Shown: positions 16,923-25,144 of the stretch, one piece after another
How the letters are laid out: each line of letters starts with the position of its first letter
How positions within the stretch are numbered: position 1 is the first letter of the stretch
Assembly (NCBI GenBank): GCA_023446155.1
Contig: JAEXIT010000010.1
Location: 186,001 to 250,000, forward strand
Direction of reading: 5' to 3'
DNA: 64,000 bases
Source: Bacteroidota bacterium
Lineage (GTDB): Bacteria; Bacteroidota; Bacteroidia; Flavobacteriales; Flavobacteriaceae
Notes under the pieces: model-generated
What the model saw: the letters and a program-made list of their open reading frames with translations, nothing else
What the model was told of the DNA's origin: nothing
The model's database searches: none
Program-made: the position numbers and the translations under genes

Positions 16923-17831
16923 CTATAGCCATTCCGATGCGGTTTCGTATTGTTCCGGAAAATAAGTTAGGTATTGCACCATTCGGGGAGTCGCTCCATG
17001 GTTAGCGCTCGCACAATGCGGTAAAGCCTGATGCCAGATAACAAAATCGCCTGCTTTTCCAACAACCGGAATCGCATTCAATGTTTGTAAAGCAACTTCC
17101 CTCGGATTCTGACCTTGCGGTATGTCCGATAACCAATTTCCGATTTCCCGATGAAATCCCGGCACACAATGAAATGCGCCGTCATCAGGGCCGCAATCGG
17201 TAAGATACAATAAGCCCTGTAATCCGAATGGGATTGGCTGTTTTAAGCTTACATCCCAATGCAACGGACTGCCTAAAAAGCGGTAGGAATCGGTTTCCGG
17301 TGGATTAAAACTTACTTTATCAATGGTTTTAAAAATTTTATCCGTGCCGTAGAGTTGTTCATATGCTTTGCGAATACGTTCGGAATTCCGGTTTTTATTC
17401 AGTATCGGATGATCGGAAAAGGTCAGCATTAACCCCCTTTGTTCTTCATGTTGTCGGTACCATCCGTCACGATCTTCCGGTTCCCGGTCTAAAAAAGCCC
17501 ATATAGCGGCCGTAGTCGCCTTGCAATCTTCCTCCGAAATAGCATTTCGCACAACCACATAACCATTAACTTCCCAAAATTGCAAATCGGCTTCCGACAA
17601 AACATCTTTTGTCATTATTTCCGATTGCAATTTAGTATCGGTATGGCGGTCTGCCATCCAATTGTAAAACTGATCCAATTCCGGTTTTTCAAAATACAGG
17701 TAACGCATCACTTCTTCTATTCCGACACCATAACGGTAAAGGGTTTCCAATTCCTGATTCCAACTTTCCGGATTGGCTTTTTCAGGATATAAAGCCCGCG
17801 TCCAGAGTTGTTCTAAAATCTGATGTTCCAT
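16923..17831 (-). CDS. Phytanoyl-CoA dioxygenase family protein
   Basis: 302 residues. A double-stranded beta-helix of the Fe(II)/2-oxoglutarate dioxygenase type: the iron ligands are HWD in SPLHWDVS (near 189-191) and a distal His in QALPHCASANHG (near 262-268), and the 2-oxoglutarate Arg is in GATPRMVQY. The first ~85 residues are an extra helical domain. The substrate is not predictable; bacterial relatives act in secondary metabolism or lipid and small-molecule hydroxylation. It stands alone between porX and the metal locus. Confidence 0.88.
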   Translation of the reverse strand: MEHQILEQLWTRALYPEKANPESWNQELETLYRYGVGIEEVMRYLYFEKPELDQFYNWMADRHTDTKLQSEIMTKDVLSEADLQFWEVNGYVVVRNAISEEDCKATTAAIWAFLDREPEDRDGWYRQHEEQRGLMLTFSDHPILNKNRNSERIRKAYEQLYGTDKIFKTIDKVSFNPPETDSYRFLGSPLHWDVSLKQPIPFGLQGLLYLTDCGPDDGAFHCVPGFHREIGNWLSDIPQGQNPREVALQTLNAIPVVGKAGDFVIWHQALPHCASANHGATPRMVQYLTYFPEQYETASEWL

Positions 17832-18021
17832 AAGGTTGTTAAAATCTATCTCAAAAATAAAGATTTTTATTACTAATTAACTTTTATCTAAAGACTTTTA
17901 CACTCCGATTGTTCTATTTTTTCGATTCTTATAACTCATTTTATAAAGAATTTCATTTTTACGAGTCCCTTCACTTTTATAAAAAGAGACACAACCTTCT
18001 TTTCCGTACTAAAAAATGATG

Positions 18022-18029
18022 TATCTTTA
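18022..18029 (+). promoter_or_regulatory. Possible -7 box of the metal-efflux locus
   Basis: TATCTTTA, one mismatch from TAnnTTTG, lies 5 bases before the GTG start at 18035. It is the only promoter-like sequence in front of the locus. Confidence 0.3.
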
Positions 18030-18034
18030 CCCTC

Positions 18035-18364
18035 GTGAAATGGTTAACCGTACTATTTTCGTTTTATTTTATTCTGCTCGCCAGTATTCCCTGTGCTGAT
18101 GCAGCGGTTACGCATACCCATTTCCGTACACAAAACGAAACACCGGCACAACATGAGGATCATTCCCATGAAAAGCAAGGCGATTTGTGTTCTCCTTTTT
18201 GCGTATGTAACTGTTGTGGTGCTCAGATTATGAATTATGCACCAGTGATTGTTTTCACACCGCAAAATACCACTCCCGAAATTACCACTCCAATGCCAAA
18301 TTACCAATCCCTATTTTATTCGGGGTATTACGGTAGTATCTGGCAACCCCCACAATTGGTATAA
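18035..18364 (+). CDS. Small secreted His/Cys-rich protein (DUF6660-like)
   Basis: 109 residues from a GTG start. A signal peptide (about 1-23, ending CADAA) precedes a metal-ligand-rich stretch: HTHFRTQNETPAQHEDHSHE, then CSPFCVCNCCG. Proteins of this kind (DUF6660) sit in front of RND metal pumps in Bacteroidota. A role as periplasmic metal binder or sensor for the pump is likely but unproved. It is the first gene of the locus, 91 bp before the pump gene. Confidence 0.78.
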   Translation: MKWLTVLFSFYFILLASIPCADAAVTHTHFRTQNETPAQHEDHSHEKQGDLCSPFCVCNCCGAQIMNYAPVIVFTPQNTTPEITTPMPNYQSLFYSGYYGSIWQPPQLV

Positions 18365-18371
18365 TAGCCCT

Positions 18372-18430
18372 GCAATAGCGGGGTAAGAACGTCATGTAGC
18401 ATTGCTACCCGATACAGGCATTTACTGCCT
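18372..18430 (+). promoter_or_regulatory. Structured leader in front of the RND pump gene
   Basis: The 91-bp gap holds GCAAT (18372-18376) complementary to ATTGC (18401-18405), CGGGGTA (18379-18385) complementary to TACCCG (18406-18411), and a hairpin AGGCA/TGCCT (18416-18430). The first two pairings interlock, so they are either alternatives or a pseudoknot. It may be an attenuator or control element for pump expression. Confidence 0.35.
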
Positions 18431-18455
18431 ATTCTTTTCTATATTATACTGAAAC

Positions 18456-21400
18456 ATGCTTGATAAAATAATTCACTTCAGTATCAACAATAAGTTTATT
18501 GTTGGACTGTTTACGCTTATATTAATTGCTGTGGGAGGCTATTCGGCCTATACCCTCCCAATTGATGCTTTACCGGACATTACCAATAATCAGGTGCAAA
18601 TTATCACCAGCTCTCCTACACTGGCCACTCAGGAGGTCGAACAATTTATCACTTATCCGATTGAGCAGGCCGTAAAACCGATCCCTAAAATCGTCGAATT
18701 GCGCTCCATTAGCCGCTTTGGCCTTAGTGTGGTGACGGTTGTTTTTGAGGAAAGTGCCGATATATACTGGGCTCGAGCGCAGATTTCGGAACGTCTTAAA
18801 GAAGCCGAAAATACCATCCCAAAAGGGGTTGGATCGCCCGAAATGGCTCCGGTTAGTACCGGTTTGGGAGAAATCTACCAATATGTCGTTTTTCCTGAAA
18901 AGGGTTATGAAGAAAAATACGATGCGACACAACTGCGTACGATTCAGGATTGGATCATCAAACCGCAATTGATTGGTACCAAAGGTGTAGCAGAAGTAAA
19001 TACGCTTGGCGGTTATCTGAAACAATATGAAATTGCCGTTCAGCCCGACAAGCTGAAAAGTATGAACACTACCATTTCGGAGATTTTCGATGCCCTGGAA
19101 GTAAACAACGAAAATACCGGTGGTGCGTATATCGACAAAAAGCCGTATGCCTATTTTATCCGTGGTATCGGTATGGTAAACGGCATTGACGACATCAACA
19201 AAATCGTAGTTAAAAACCAAAATGGCATTCCAATCCTGATCCGCGATGTGGCGCAGGTTCGCATTGGTAGCAGTATTCGCTATGGTGCCGTGACCAAAGA
19301 CGGCAAAGGCGAAGAAGTGAGCGGTATGGTAATGATGCTAAAAGGCGAAAACAGCGGTCAGGTGGTAACCCGCGTAAAGGAAAAAATGGAGCAGATTAAA
19401 AAATCGCTTCCTGAAGGGGTTTCGATCGAACCGTTTATGGATCGTACCCAATTGGTCAACAAAGCCATCTCTACCGTCGAGAAAAACCTGATCGAAGGGG
19501 CGTTAATAGTCATTTTTATACTGGTCTTACTACTCGGAAACTGGCGCGCCGGACTGGTAGTGGCTTCGGTTATTCCACTTTCATTACTATTTGCCATTTC
19601 GATGATGCGATTGTTTGGCGTTAGTGGTAACCTGATGAGCCTCGGAGCCATCGATTTCGGACTAATCGTAGACGGGGCGGTGATTATCGTAGAAGCGATT
19701 ATTCACCGATTGCAGGTGGGTCGTAAAGGTGCCCTGACAAAACAACAGATGAACGAGGAAGTCTTTCAGGCGGCTTCTAAAATCCGTAGTAGTGCCGCTT
19801 TTGGAGAAATCATTATCCTGATTGTGTATTTACCGATCCTCGCATTGGTTGGCATTGAAGGTAAAATGTTTGGTCCGATGGCACAAACGGTATCCTTTGC
19901 TATTTTGGGTGCTTTCATTTTGTCACTCACCTATGTTCCGATGATGAGCTCCCTGGTACTTAAAAAGGAAACCGGACATAAAAAGAATATCAGCGATACG
20001 ATTATTGAAAAACTGTATCATTTTTATGCCCCAATTTTAGAAAAAGCGTTGCGCGTTAAAACCTTCATTATTGGTGTGGCAGTCGCTTTATTTGCCGCGG
20101 CACTGCTCCTTTTCAACAGCTTGGGCGGTGAATTTATTCCAACTCTCGACGAAGGCGATATCGCTACACACCTGATCATCGCTTCCGGAAGTTCGCTATC
20201 ACAGGAAGTGGAAGCGACTACTAAGGCTGAACAAATTTTAAAAGCGAAATTTCCCGAAATTAAAATGATCGTGACTAAAATTGGTAGTGCCGAAATCCCA
20301 ACCGATCCGATGCCTATCGAGGCCGGTGACATGATCATTCTCCTAAAGGACAAGGACGAATGGACCTCGGCTGCAACAAAAGAGGAACTGATGGCCAAAA
20401 TGGAAAAAGCTTTGGACGATATTCCAGGAGCGACAACCGAGTTTTCCCAACCGATTCAAATGCGTTTTAACGAGTTGATGACCGGTGTGCGAAGTGATGT
20501 TGCCATTAAAATCTTCGGTGAAGATATTGATATGTTGGTTAGTAAAGGCGACGAAGTAATGCAGTTGATTCAGGGGATTCCAGGCGTTTCGGATGCCAAA
20601 CTGGAGCGCGTGACTGGTTTACCGCAAATTACTGTTCGCTACAATAAAGACAAAATGGCGCTTTATGGTCTCAAAATTGGAGATCTGAATAAGGTGATCC
20701 GGATGGGATTTGCCGGGGAAGCCGCCGGATTGGTATACGAGGGTGAAAAACGCTTTGATCTTGTAGTCCGACTGGAAAATGATAGCCGACAGGATATTTC
20801 CAATTTAAAAGCGCTTTATATCACCTTACCTTCCGGTAATCAGATTCCGTTGGAACAGGTTGCCGATATCAATTATGAAGATGGCCCGATGCAAATTAGC
20901 CGTGAAGACGGAAAACGCCGTATCGTAGTCGGTTTTAATGTTCGCGGTGCGGATGTTAAATCGGTCGTGGAAAAAATCCAGCAAAAACTCGACGCCCGAC
21001 TTAAACTTCCGGATGGCTATTATGTAACTTATGGCGGTCAGTTTGAGAACCTGATCGAAGCCAATAAACGACTTGCAGTAGCGGTTCCGGTGGCACTAGC
21101 TATGATCTTTATTCTCTTATACTTTACTTTTAAATCGGTACGCCAATCACTGTTAATTTTTACGGCAATTCCACTCGCCGCAATTGGTGGTGTATTTGCA
21201 CTTTGGTTACGCGATATGCCTTTTAGTATCTCGGCCGGAGTGGGCTTTATCGCCCTATTTGGTGTCGCGGTACTAAACGGAATTGTACTGATCGGTTATT
21301 TTAACCAGCTCAAAAGTGAAGGAATGACCAATATTTACGACCGAATTCGCGAAGGAACCAAAGTGCGGCTACGACCGGTGATTATGACTGCAGCTGTCGC

Positions 21401-21596
21401 TTCGTTAGGTTTCCTTCCGATGGCCATCAGTTCCAGTGCCGGTGCCGAAGTTCAAAAACCATTGGCAACCGTGGTCATTGGCGGATTGGTAACCGCAACC
21501 TTACTGACCTTAATCGTACTTCCGATTTTATACCTCTATTTTGAAAAAGGAACATCTAAAAACAACCCTGATAATCCGGAAAATAACACATTATGA
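18456..21596 (+). CDS. CzcA/CusA-family heavy-metal efflux RND pump
   Basis: 1046 residues, full length for the HME-RND family. TM1 is near 14-32, and the two large periplasmic loops separate TM1-2 and TM7-8. The TM4 segment contains LGAIDFGLIVDGAVIIVE (from about 397), the acidic pattern of CzcA-type pumps for divalent cations rather than the CusA copper type. The proton-driven trimer exports metal from the periplasm through TolC. The stop overlaps the start of the next gene (ATGA), so the pump and TolC genes are translationally coupled. The closest choice of substrate is Zn, Cd or Co, by motif; this is inference. Confidence 0.94.
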   Translation: MLDKIIHFSINNKFIVGLFTLILIAVGGYSAYTLPIDALPDITNNQVQIITSSPTLATQEVEQFITYPIEQAVKPIPKIVELRSISRFGLSVVTVVFEESADIYWARAQISERLKEAENTIPKGVGSPEMAPVSTGLGEIYQYVVFPEKGYEEKYDATQLRTIQDWIIKPQLIGTKGVAEVNTLGGYLKQYEIAVQPDKLKSMNTTISEIFDALEVNNENTGGAYIDKKPYAYFIRGIGMVNGIDDINKIVVKNQNGIPILIRDVAQVRIGSSIRYGAVTKDGKGEEVSGMVMMLKGENSGQVVTRVKEKMEQIKKSLPEGVSIEPFMDRTQLVNKAISTVEKNLIEGALIVIFILVLLLGNWRAGLVVASVIPLSLLFAISMMRLFGVSGNLMSLGAIDFGLIVDGAVIIVEAIIHRLQVGRKGALTKQQMNEEVFQAASKIRSSAAFGEIIILIVYLPILALVGIEGKMFGPMAQTVSFAILGAFILSLTYVPMMSSLVLKKETGHKKNISDTIIEKLYHFYAPILEKALRVKTFIIGVAVALFAAALLLFNSLGGEFIPTLDEGDIATHLIIASGSSLSQEVEATTKAEQILKAKFPEIKMIVTKIGSAEIPTDPMPIEAGDMIILLKDKDEWTSAATKEELMAKMEKALDDIPGATTEFSQPIQMRFNELMTGVRSDVAIKIFGEDIDMLVSKGDEVMQLIQGIPGVSDAKLERVTGLPQITVRYNKDKMALYGLKIGDLNKVIRMGFAGEAAGLVYEGEKRFDLVVRLENDSRQDISNLKALYITLPSGNQIPLEQVADINYEDGPMQISREDGKRRIVVGFNVRGADVKSVVEKIQQKLDARLKLPDGYYVTYGGQFENLIEANKRLAVAVPVALAMIFILLYFTFKSVRQSLLIFTAIPLAAIGGVFALWLRDMPFSISAGVGFIALFGVAVLNGIVLIGYFNQLKSEGMTNIYDRIREGTKVRLRPVIMTAAVASLGFLPMAISSSAGAEVQKPLATVVIGGLVTATLLTLIVLPILYLYFEKGTSKNNPDNPENNTL

Positions 21597-22867
21597 AAAT
21601 GATATCGAACATAAAAACGAATAGTTCTCTGTTTAAACATACTGTTTACGTAATTGCTTTTTTAACCTTATTTATCAAACCAATAGCAATAAACGCTCAA
21701 AATAATCTATCGTTAAAAGAAGTGATCGAAACGGGTATGAAAAGCAATCTGGGTATTCAGGCATCCGAACTGGAAAGCAAGATGCACAATCAGTTAACCC
21801 GTTCCGCTTTTGAGGTTCCGAAAACCGAGTTATCCGGTACATTCGGACAGATCAATTCGAATGCGAAAGACAAGAATTTTGGCGTTTCCCAAAGTTTTAA
21901 TCCGTTTCAATATGGCGCCAAAAAGAAATGGCTTAACGAAAACAATACCGCCGGACAGTTAAGAGTCAAAGCGACGCAACAGGATATCGTCTTTAACATC
22001 CGTCAGGCATGGAATACCATGTTGTTTTATACCAAACAGAATCAACTACTTGTACAACAAAATCAATTGATGGAAAAATTTGTACGATCGGCTTCTCTGA
22101 AGTTTCAGACCGGCGAAAGCAATTCGCTCGAAAAGACGATTGCAATTGCAAAACAACAGGAGTTACAACAGCTGATCAAGCAAAATGAAGCCAAAATATG
22201 GGTGGAAAAGTCAAAAATAAAAACCTTGATCAACCGGGATTCCGACTTCACTCCTGCCGATACCGCTTTTATTCCGATGGTTACACTTGCCGTTGCCGAC
22301 AGTTCGCGATTAAAACAAAACAGCAACCTGCAATTGGCCGCACAACAAGTTCAGATCGCCGAAGCCGCCAAAAAGGTCGAAAAGTCCGCTTTTTTCCCGG
22401 ATATAACCGCTGGTTATGCGATTCAATCGATCACCGGTACACAGGAAATAAACGGACAAAGTGTAGACTATGACAATGCTTTACGTTTTCAAACCTTTTC
22501 GGTAGGTATTGCCATTCCGATATTTGCCGGTAGTGCTGTTGCCAAAACGAAAGCCGCGCAAAGCAATATCGAAATGCAGCAAAAAAATGCAGCCTACTTG
22601 GAAAGTCAGCTAAAAAGTCAGTTTCAACAACAGTTTGAAGAACTAAAAACCTACCAGTCGCTAGTCGATTATTACCAGGGAACGGCTTTACCCAATGCTA
22701 AAAAAATCAATACCAATGCGACAAAAGCCTACCAAAACGGTGACATTTCGTATGTAGAGTACGTACAAAGTATCGAAACGGCCTTAAATATTCGACTGAA
22801 TTACAGCAATGCCATCCATAATTACAACCAAACTGCGATTAATATCCAGTATTTAATCCACCAATAA
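21593..22867 (+). CDS. TolC-family outer-membrane efflux protein
   Basis: 424 residues with a signal peptide of about 36 residues ending in INAQ. Two long coiled-coil repeats follow, each with alanine/glutamine-rich heptads (for example AQSNIEMQQKNAAYLESQ) and the family segment YQNGDISYVEYVQSIETAL. It forms the outer-membrane channel of the RND pump. It begins inside the pump gene stop (ATGA) and ends 4 bp before the adaptor. Confidence 0.92.
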   Translation: MKMISNIKTNSSLFKHTVYVIAFLTLFIKPIAINAQNNLSLKEVIETGMKSNLGIQASELESKMHNQLTRSAFEVPKTELSGTFGQINSNAKDKNFGVSQSFNPFQYGAKKKWLNENNTAGQLRVKATQQDIVFNIRQAWNTMLFYTKQNQLLVQQNQLMEKFVRSASLKFQTGESNSLEKTIAIAKQQELQQLIKQNEAKIWVEKSKIKTLINRDSDFTPADTAFIPMVTLAVADSSRLKQNSNLQLAAQQVQIAEAAKKVEKSAFFPDITAGYAIQSITGTQEINGQSVDYDNALRFQTFSVGIAIPIFAGSAVAKTKAAQSNIEMQQKNAAYLESQLKSQFQQQFEELKTYQSLVDYYQGTALPNAKKINTNATKAYQNGDISYVEYVQSIETALNIRLNYSNAIHNYNQTAINIQYLIHQ

Positions 22868-22871
22868 TACC

Positions 22872-24140
22872 ATGAAAAAATCCAATTTAATATACCTCAA
22901 CATTGCCGCCCTCCTGATTATCGGAGCTGTATTGTATTTTAGTTTACGACATGATCATTCTAGCACAGACGGTCATGATCATACTGAAACGGAAGCCGCG
23001 GAAAAGCCCGGAGCCGATAAAGAAGTCGAATTAAATGAAGCGCAATTTAAAGCCGCCGGCGTAACATTGGGAACCTATTCCATGAAAAACCTTAGCGAGG
23101 TTATCAATGCCAACGGTTATACCAAACTCCCCCCTCAAAATCAGGCCGATGTTTCGGTACATTTACAGGGTGTTGTAAAAACAATTTCGGTGATCGAAGG
23201 GCAATTTGTACGAAAAGGGCAGGTTTTAGCAACTATAGAAAGTCCGGAATTTACTAAATTGCAGGAAGCTTATCTGACGTCGAAAAGCAATCTTGAATTT
23301 TTAAGTCAGGAATTCGAAAGACAGAAAACACTGAGCGAAGAAGAAGTCAATTCGAAAAAAGTATTCCAGAAAACCAAAGCGGAATACCAAATCGAAAAGG
23401 CGCGTTTTAATTCGCTAAAACAACAATTAAGCGTTCTTAATATACAATCGGGCAATACCGCCGTGGCTACGGTTCCCATATTGGCTCCTATTTCGGGTTA
23501 TACAACCGAGATCAATGTCAAAATAGGAAGCAATGTCGAAGTCGGCAAACCGATTCTTAGCATTGTGGACAATTCCAAATTACACGTTGACTTGTTGGTT
23601 TACGAAAAGGACCTGCATAAAGTAAAACAAGGTCAGAATGTACAGCTAGTACTAACTAATCAGGACAATACGGTAATTAAAGGAACGATTTTCAGTATTG
23701 GTAAGGCATTTGAAAATGAAACCAAATCGGTTGCTGTACATGCCGACATCAATAACGAGAAAAATGCACTCATTCCGGGAATGTACGTTAACGCCCTAAT
23801 CGATATCGGAACCAATGCGGTTAACGCCCTTCCAACAGAAGCCATTGTAAAAGCCGATGGTCGGGAATTTATGTTCGTATTGGAAGAAGGTCACGAAGAA
23901 GCGGAGCACGATTCGGAAAAGGGACATTCCCATGACGACGGACACAAACATGATGATGCTGAAGGAAACCGTTTTCATTTCCGCAGAGTGGAAGTAAAAA
24001 CCGGAACGTCACAATTGGGCTATATCCAGGTTACGCCACTACAAAAGATCACACCGGATGCAAAGATTGTTTTAAAAGGCGCTTATTATATTCAAAGCCA
24101 TCTACTAAAAACAGAAGGTGGCGGTGGTCATTCGCATTAA
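22872..24140 (+). CDS. RND periplasmic adaptor (membrane fusion protein, CusB/CzcB type)
   Basis: 422 residues. N-terminal membrane anchor (about 6-24), then a His-rich linker (HDHSSTDGHDH). The lipoyl/barrel-sandwich halves are at VSVHLQGVVKTISVIEGQFV and APISGYTTEINVKIGSNV, separated by a coiled-coil hairpin. A second His-rich run (HSHDDGHKHDD) lies near 360 and HSH at the extreme C-terminus. It links pump and channel and may deliver metal. The two His-rich inserts are typical of Zn/Co/Cd adaptors in this phylum. Confidence 0.93.
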   Translation: MKKSNLIYLNIAALLIIGAVLYFSLRHDHSSTDGHDHTETEAAEKPGADKEVELNEAQFKAAGVTLGTYSMKNLSEVINANGYTKLPPQNQADVSVHLQGVVKTISVIEGQFVRKGQVLATIESPEFTKLQEAYLTSKSNLEFLSQEFERQKTLSEEEVNSKKVFQKTKAEYQIEKARFNSLKQQLSVLNIQSGNTAVATVPILAPISGYTTEINVKIGSNVEVGKPILSIVDNSKLHVDLLVYEKDLHKVKQGQNVQLVLTNQDNTVIKGTIFSIGKAFENETKSVAVHADINNEKNALIPGMYVNALIDIGTNAVNALPTEAIVKADGREFMFVLEEGHEEAEHDSEKGHSHDDGHKHDDAEGNRFHFRRVEVKTGTSQLGYIQVTPLQKITPDAKIVLKGAYYIQSHLLKTEGGGGHSH

Positions 24141-24150
24141 ATCATAAAAA

Positions 24151-24753
24151 ATGGAACACTTTTTAAAAATATATTTACCCGTTTACCTATTATTATATTT
24201 ATTGGTAACATTTGTGATTCCCACTTACCGAACGTATAAGCAAACCGGCATTAATCCGGTGACTTTCGGAAATCGGGACAATGCGCATGATTACATCGGT
24301 TTTGTAATGAAATTTCTAATTGTACTACTGTTTGTCGCAGTAGTACTCTTTTCCTTTGGTGGAAATTGGTATTATTATTCCGTTCCGGTAGCGTATCTTG
24401 AAAAGGAATACCTAAAAATTATTGGATTATTTCTGATTCATATTGCCTTATTATGGGTGATGCTCGCGCAATATCAGATGCAAAACTCATGGCGAATCGG
24501 TATAGATGAAAACCATAAAACCGAATTGCGTACCAGCGGTATTTTTGGAATAAGTCGAAATCCTATCTTTTTAGGAATGATCATTAGTGTTTTGGGGCTT
24601 TTTATGATACTACCCAATGCATTGACCTTTTTTACGGCATTGGCGACTTATTTTATCATACAAGTACAGATACGTCTGGAAGAAGACTTTCTAACAACAC
24701 AGCATCCAACAGATTACCTAAAATACAAACAAAAAGTAAAACGTTTTTTATAA
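24151..24753 (+). CDS. ICMT-like integral-membrane methyltransferase
   Basis: 200 residues with about five membrane segments. The C-terminal half has the family motif RTSGIFGISRNPIFLGMI and a conserved EED near the end (IRLEEDFL), as in isoprenylcysteine carboxyl methyltransferase and phospholipid methyltransferase-like proteins. It lies 10 bp after the adaptor gene, clearly in the same operon. The bacterial substrate is unknown. The frequent pairing with metal pumps suggests a role in metal tolerance, but this is inference. Confidence 0.85.
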   Translation: MEHFLKIYLPVYLLLYLLVTFVIPTYRTYKQTGINPVTFGNRDNAHDYIGFVMKFLIVLLFVAVVLFSFGGNWYYYSVPVAYLEKEYLKIIGLFLIHIALLWVMLAQYQMQNSWRIGIDENHKTELRTSGIFGISRNPIFLGMIISVLGLFMILPNALTFFTALATYFIIQVQIRLEEDFLTTQHPTDYLKYKQKVKRFL

Positions 24754-24770
24754 TCCTTAATCCCAACAAA

Positions 24771-25106
24771 ATGAGAATTTTATTTTTAATTACCTTTATG
24801 GTTCTTACTTCATTTACAGTAAACGCCCAGGCACAAAAAGCCGTTATTAAAACGACTATCACTTGTGATCATTGTAAAGAATGTGAAACCTGTGGACAAT
24901 TGTTTGAAAAAAAATTGATACGTCAGAAAGGGGTGCAAATGGTAACCCTTAATGAAAAAGAGATGACCATTACCGTATTTTTTAACGCCAAAAAAACAGA
25001 TCTTCCTGCTATACGAACTGCAATTAGTCAGTTGGGTTATGATGCCGACGATGTGAAAGCCGATCCTAAAGGTTATGATGCCTTAGACGGTTGCTGTAAA
25101 GTATAA
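24771..25106 (+). CDS. Periplasmic heavy-metal-associated (HMA) domain protein
   Basis: 111 residues: signal peptide (1-20, ending VNAQ), then a ferredoxin-like HMA domain with the metal loop TCDHCKECETC in place of the simple CxxC, and a C-terminal CC pair (DGCCKV). It probably binds metal exported by the P-type ATPase and hands it to the RND adaptor. The gene lies between ICMT and the ATPase genes with short gaps. Confidence 0.87.
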   Translation: MRILFLITFMVLTSFTVNAQAQKAVIKTTITCDHCKECETCGQLFEKKLIRQKGVQMVTLNEKEMTITVFFNAKKTDLPAIRTAISQLGYDADDVKADPKGYDALDGCCKV

Positions 25107-25144
25107 CAACGATGATCATTTTTTATTTCTAATCCGAATGTAGT

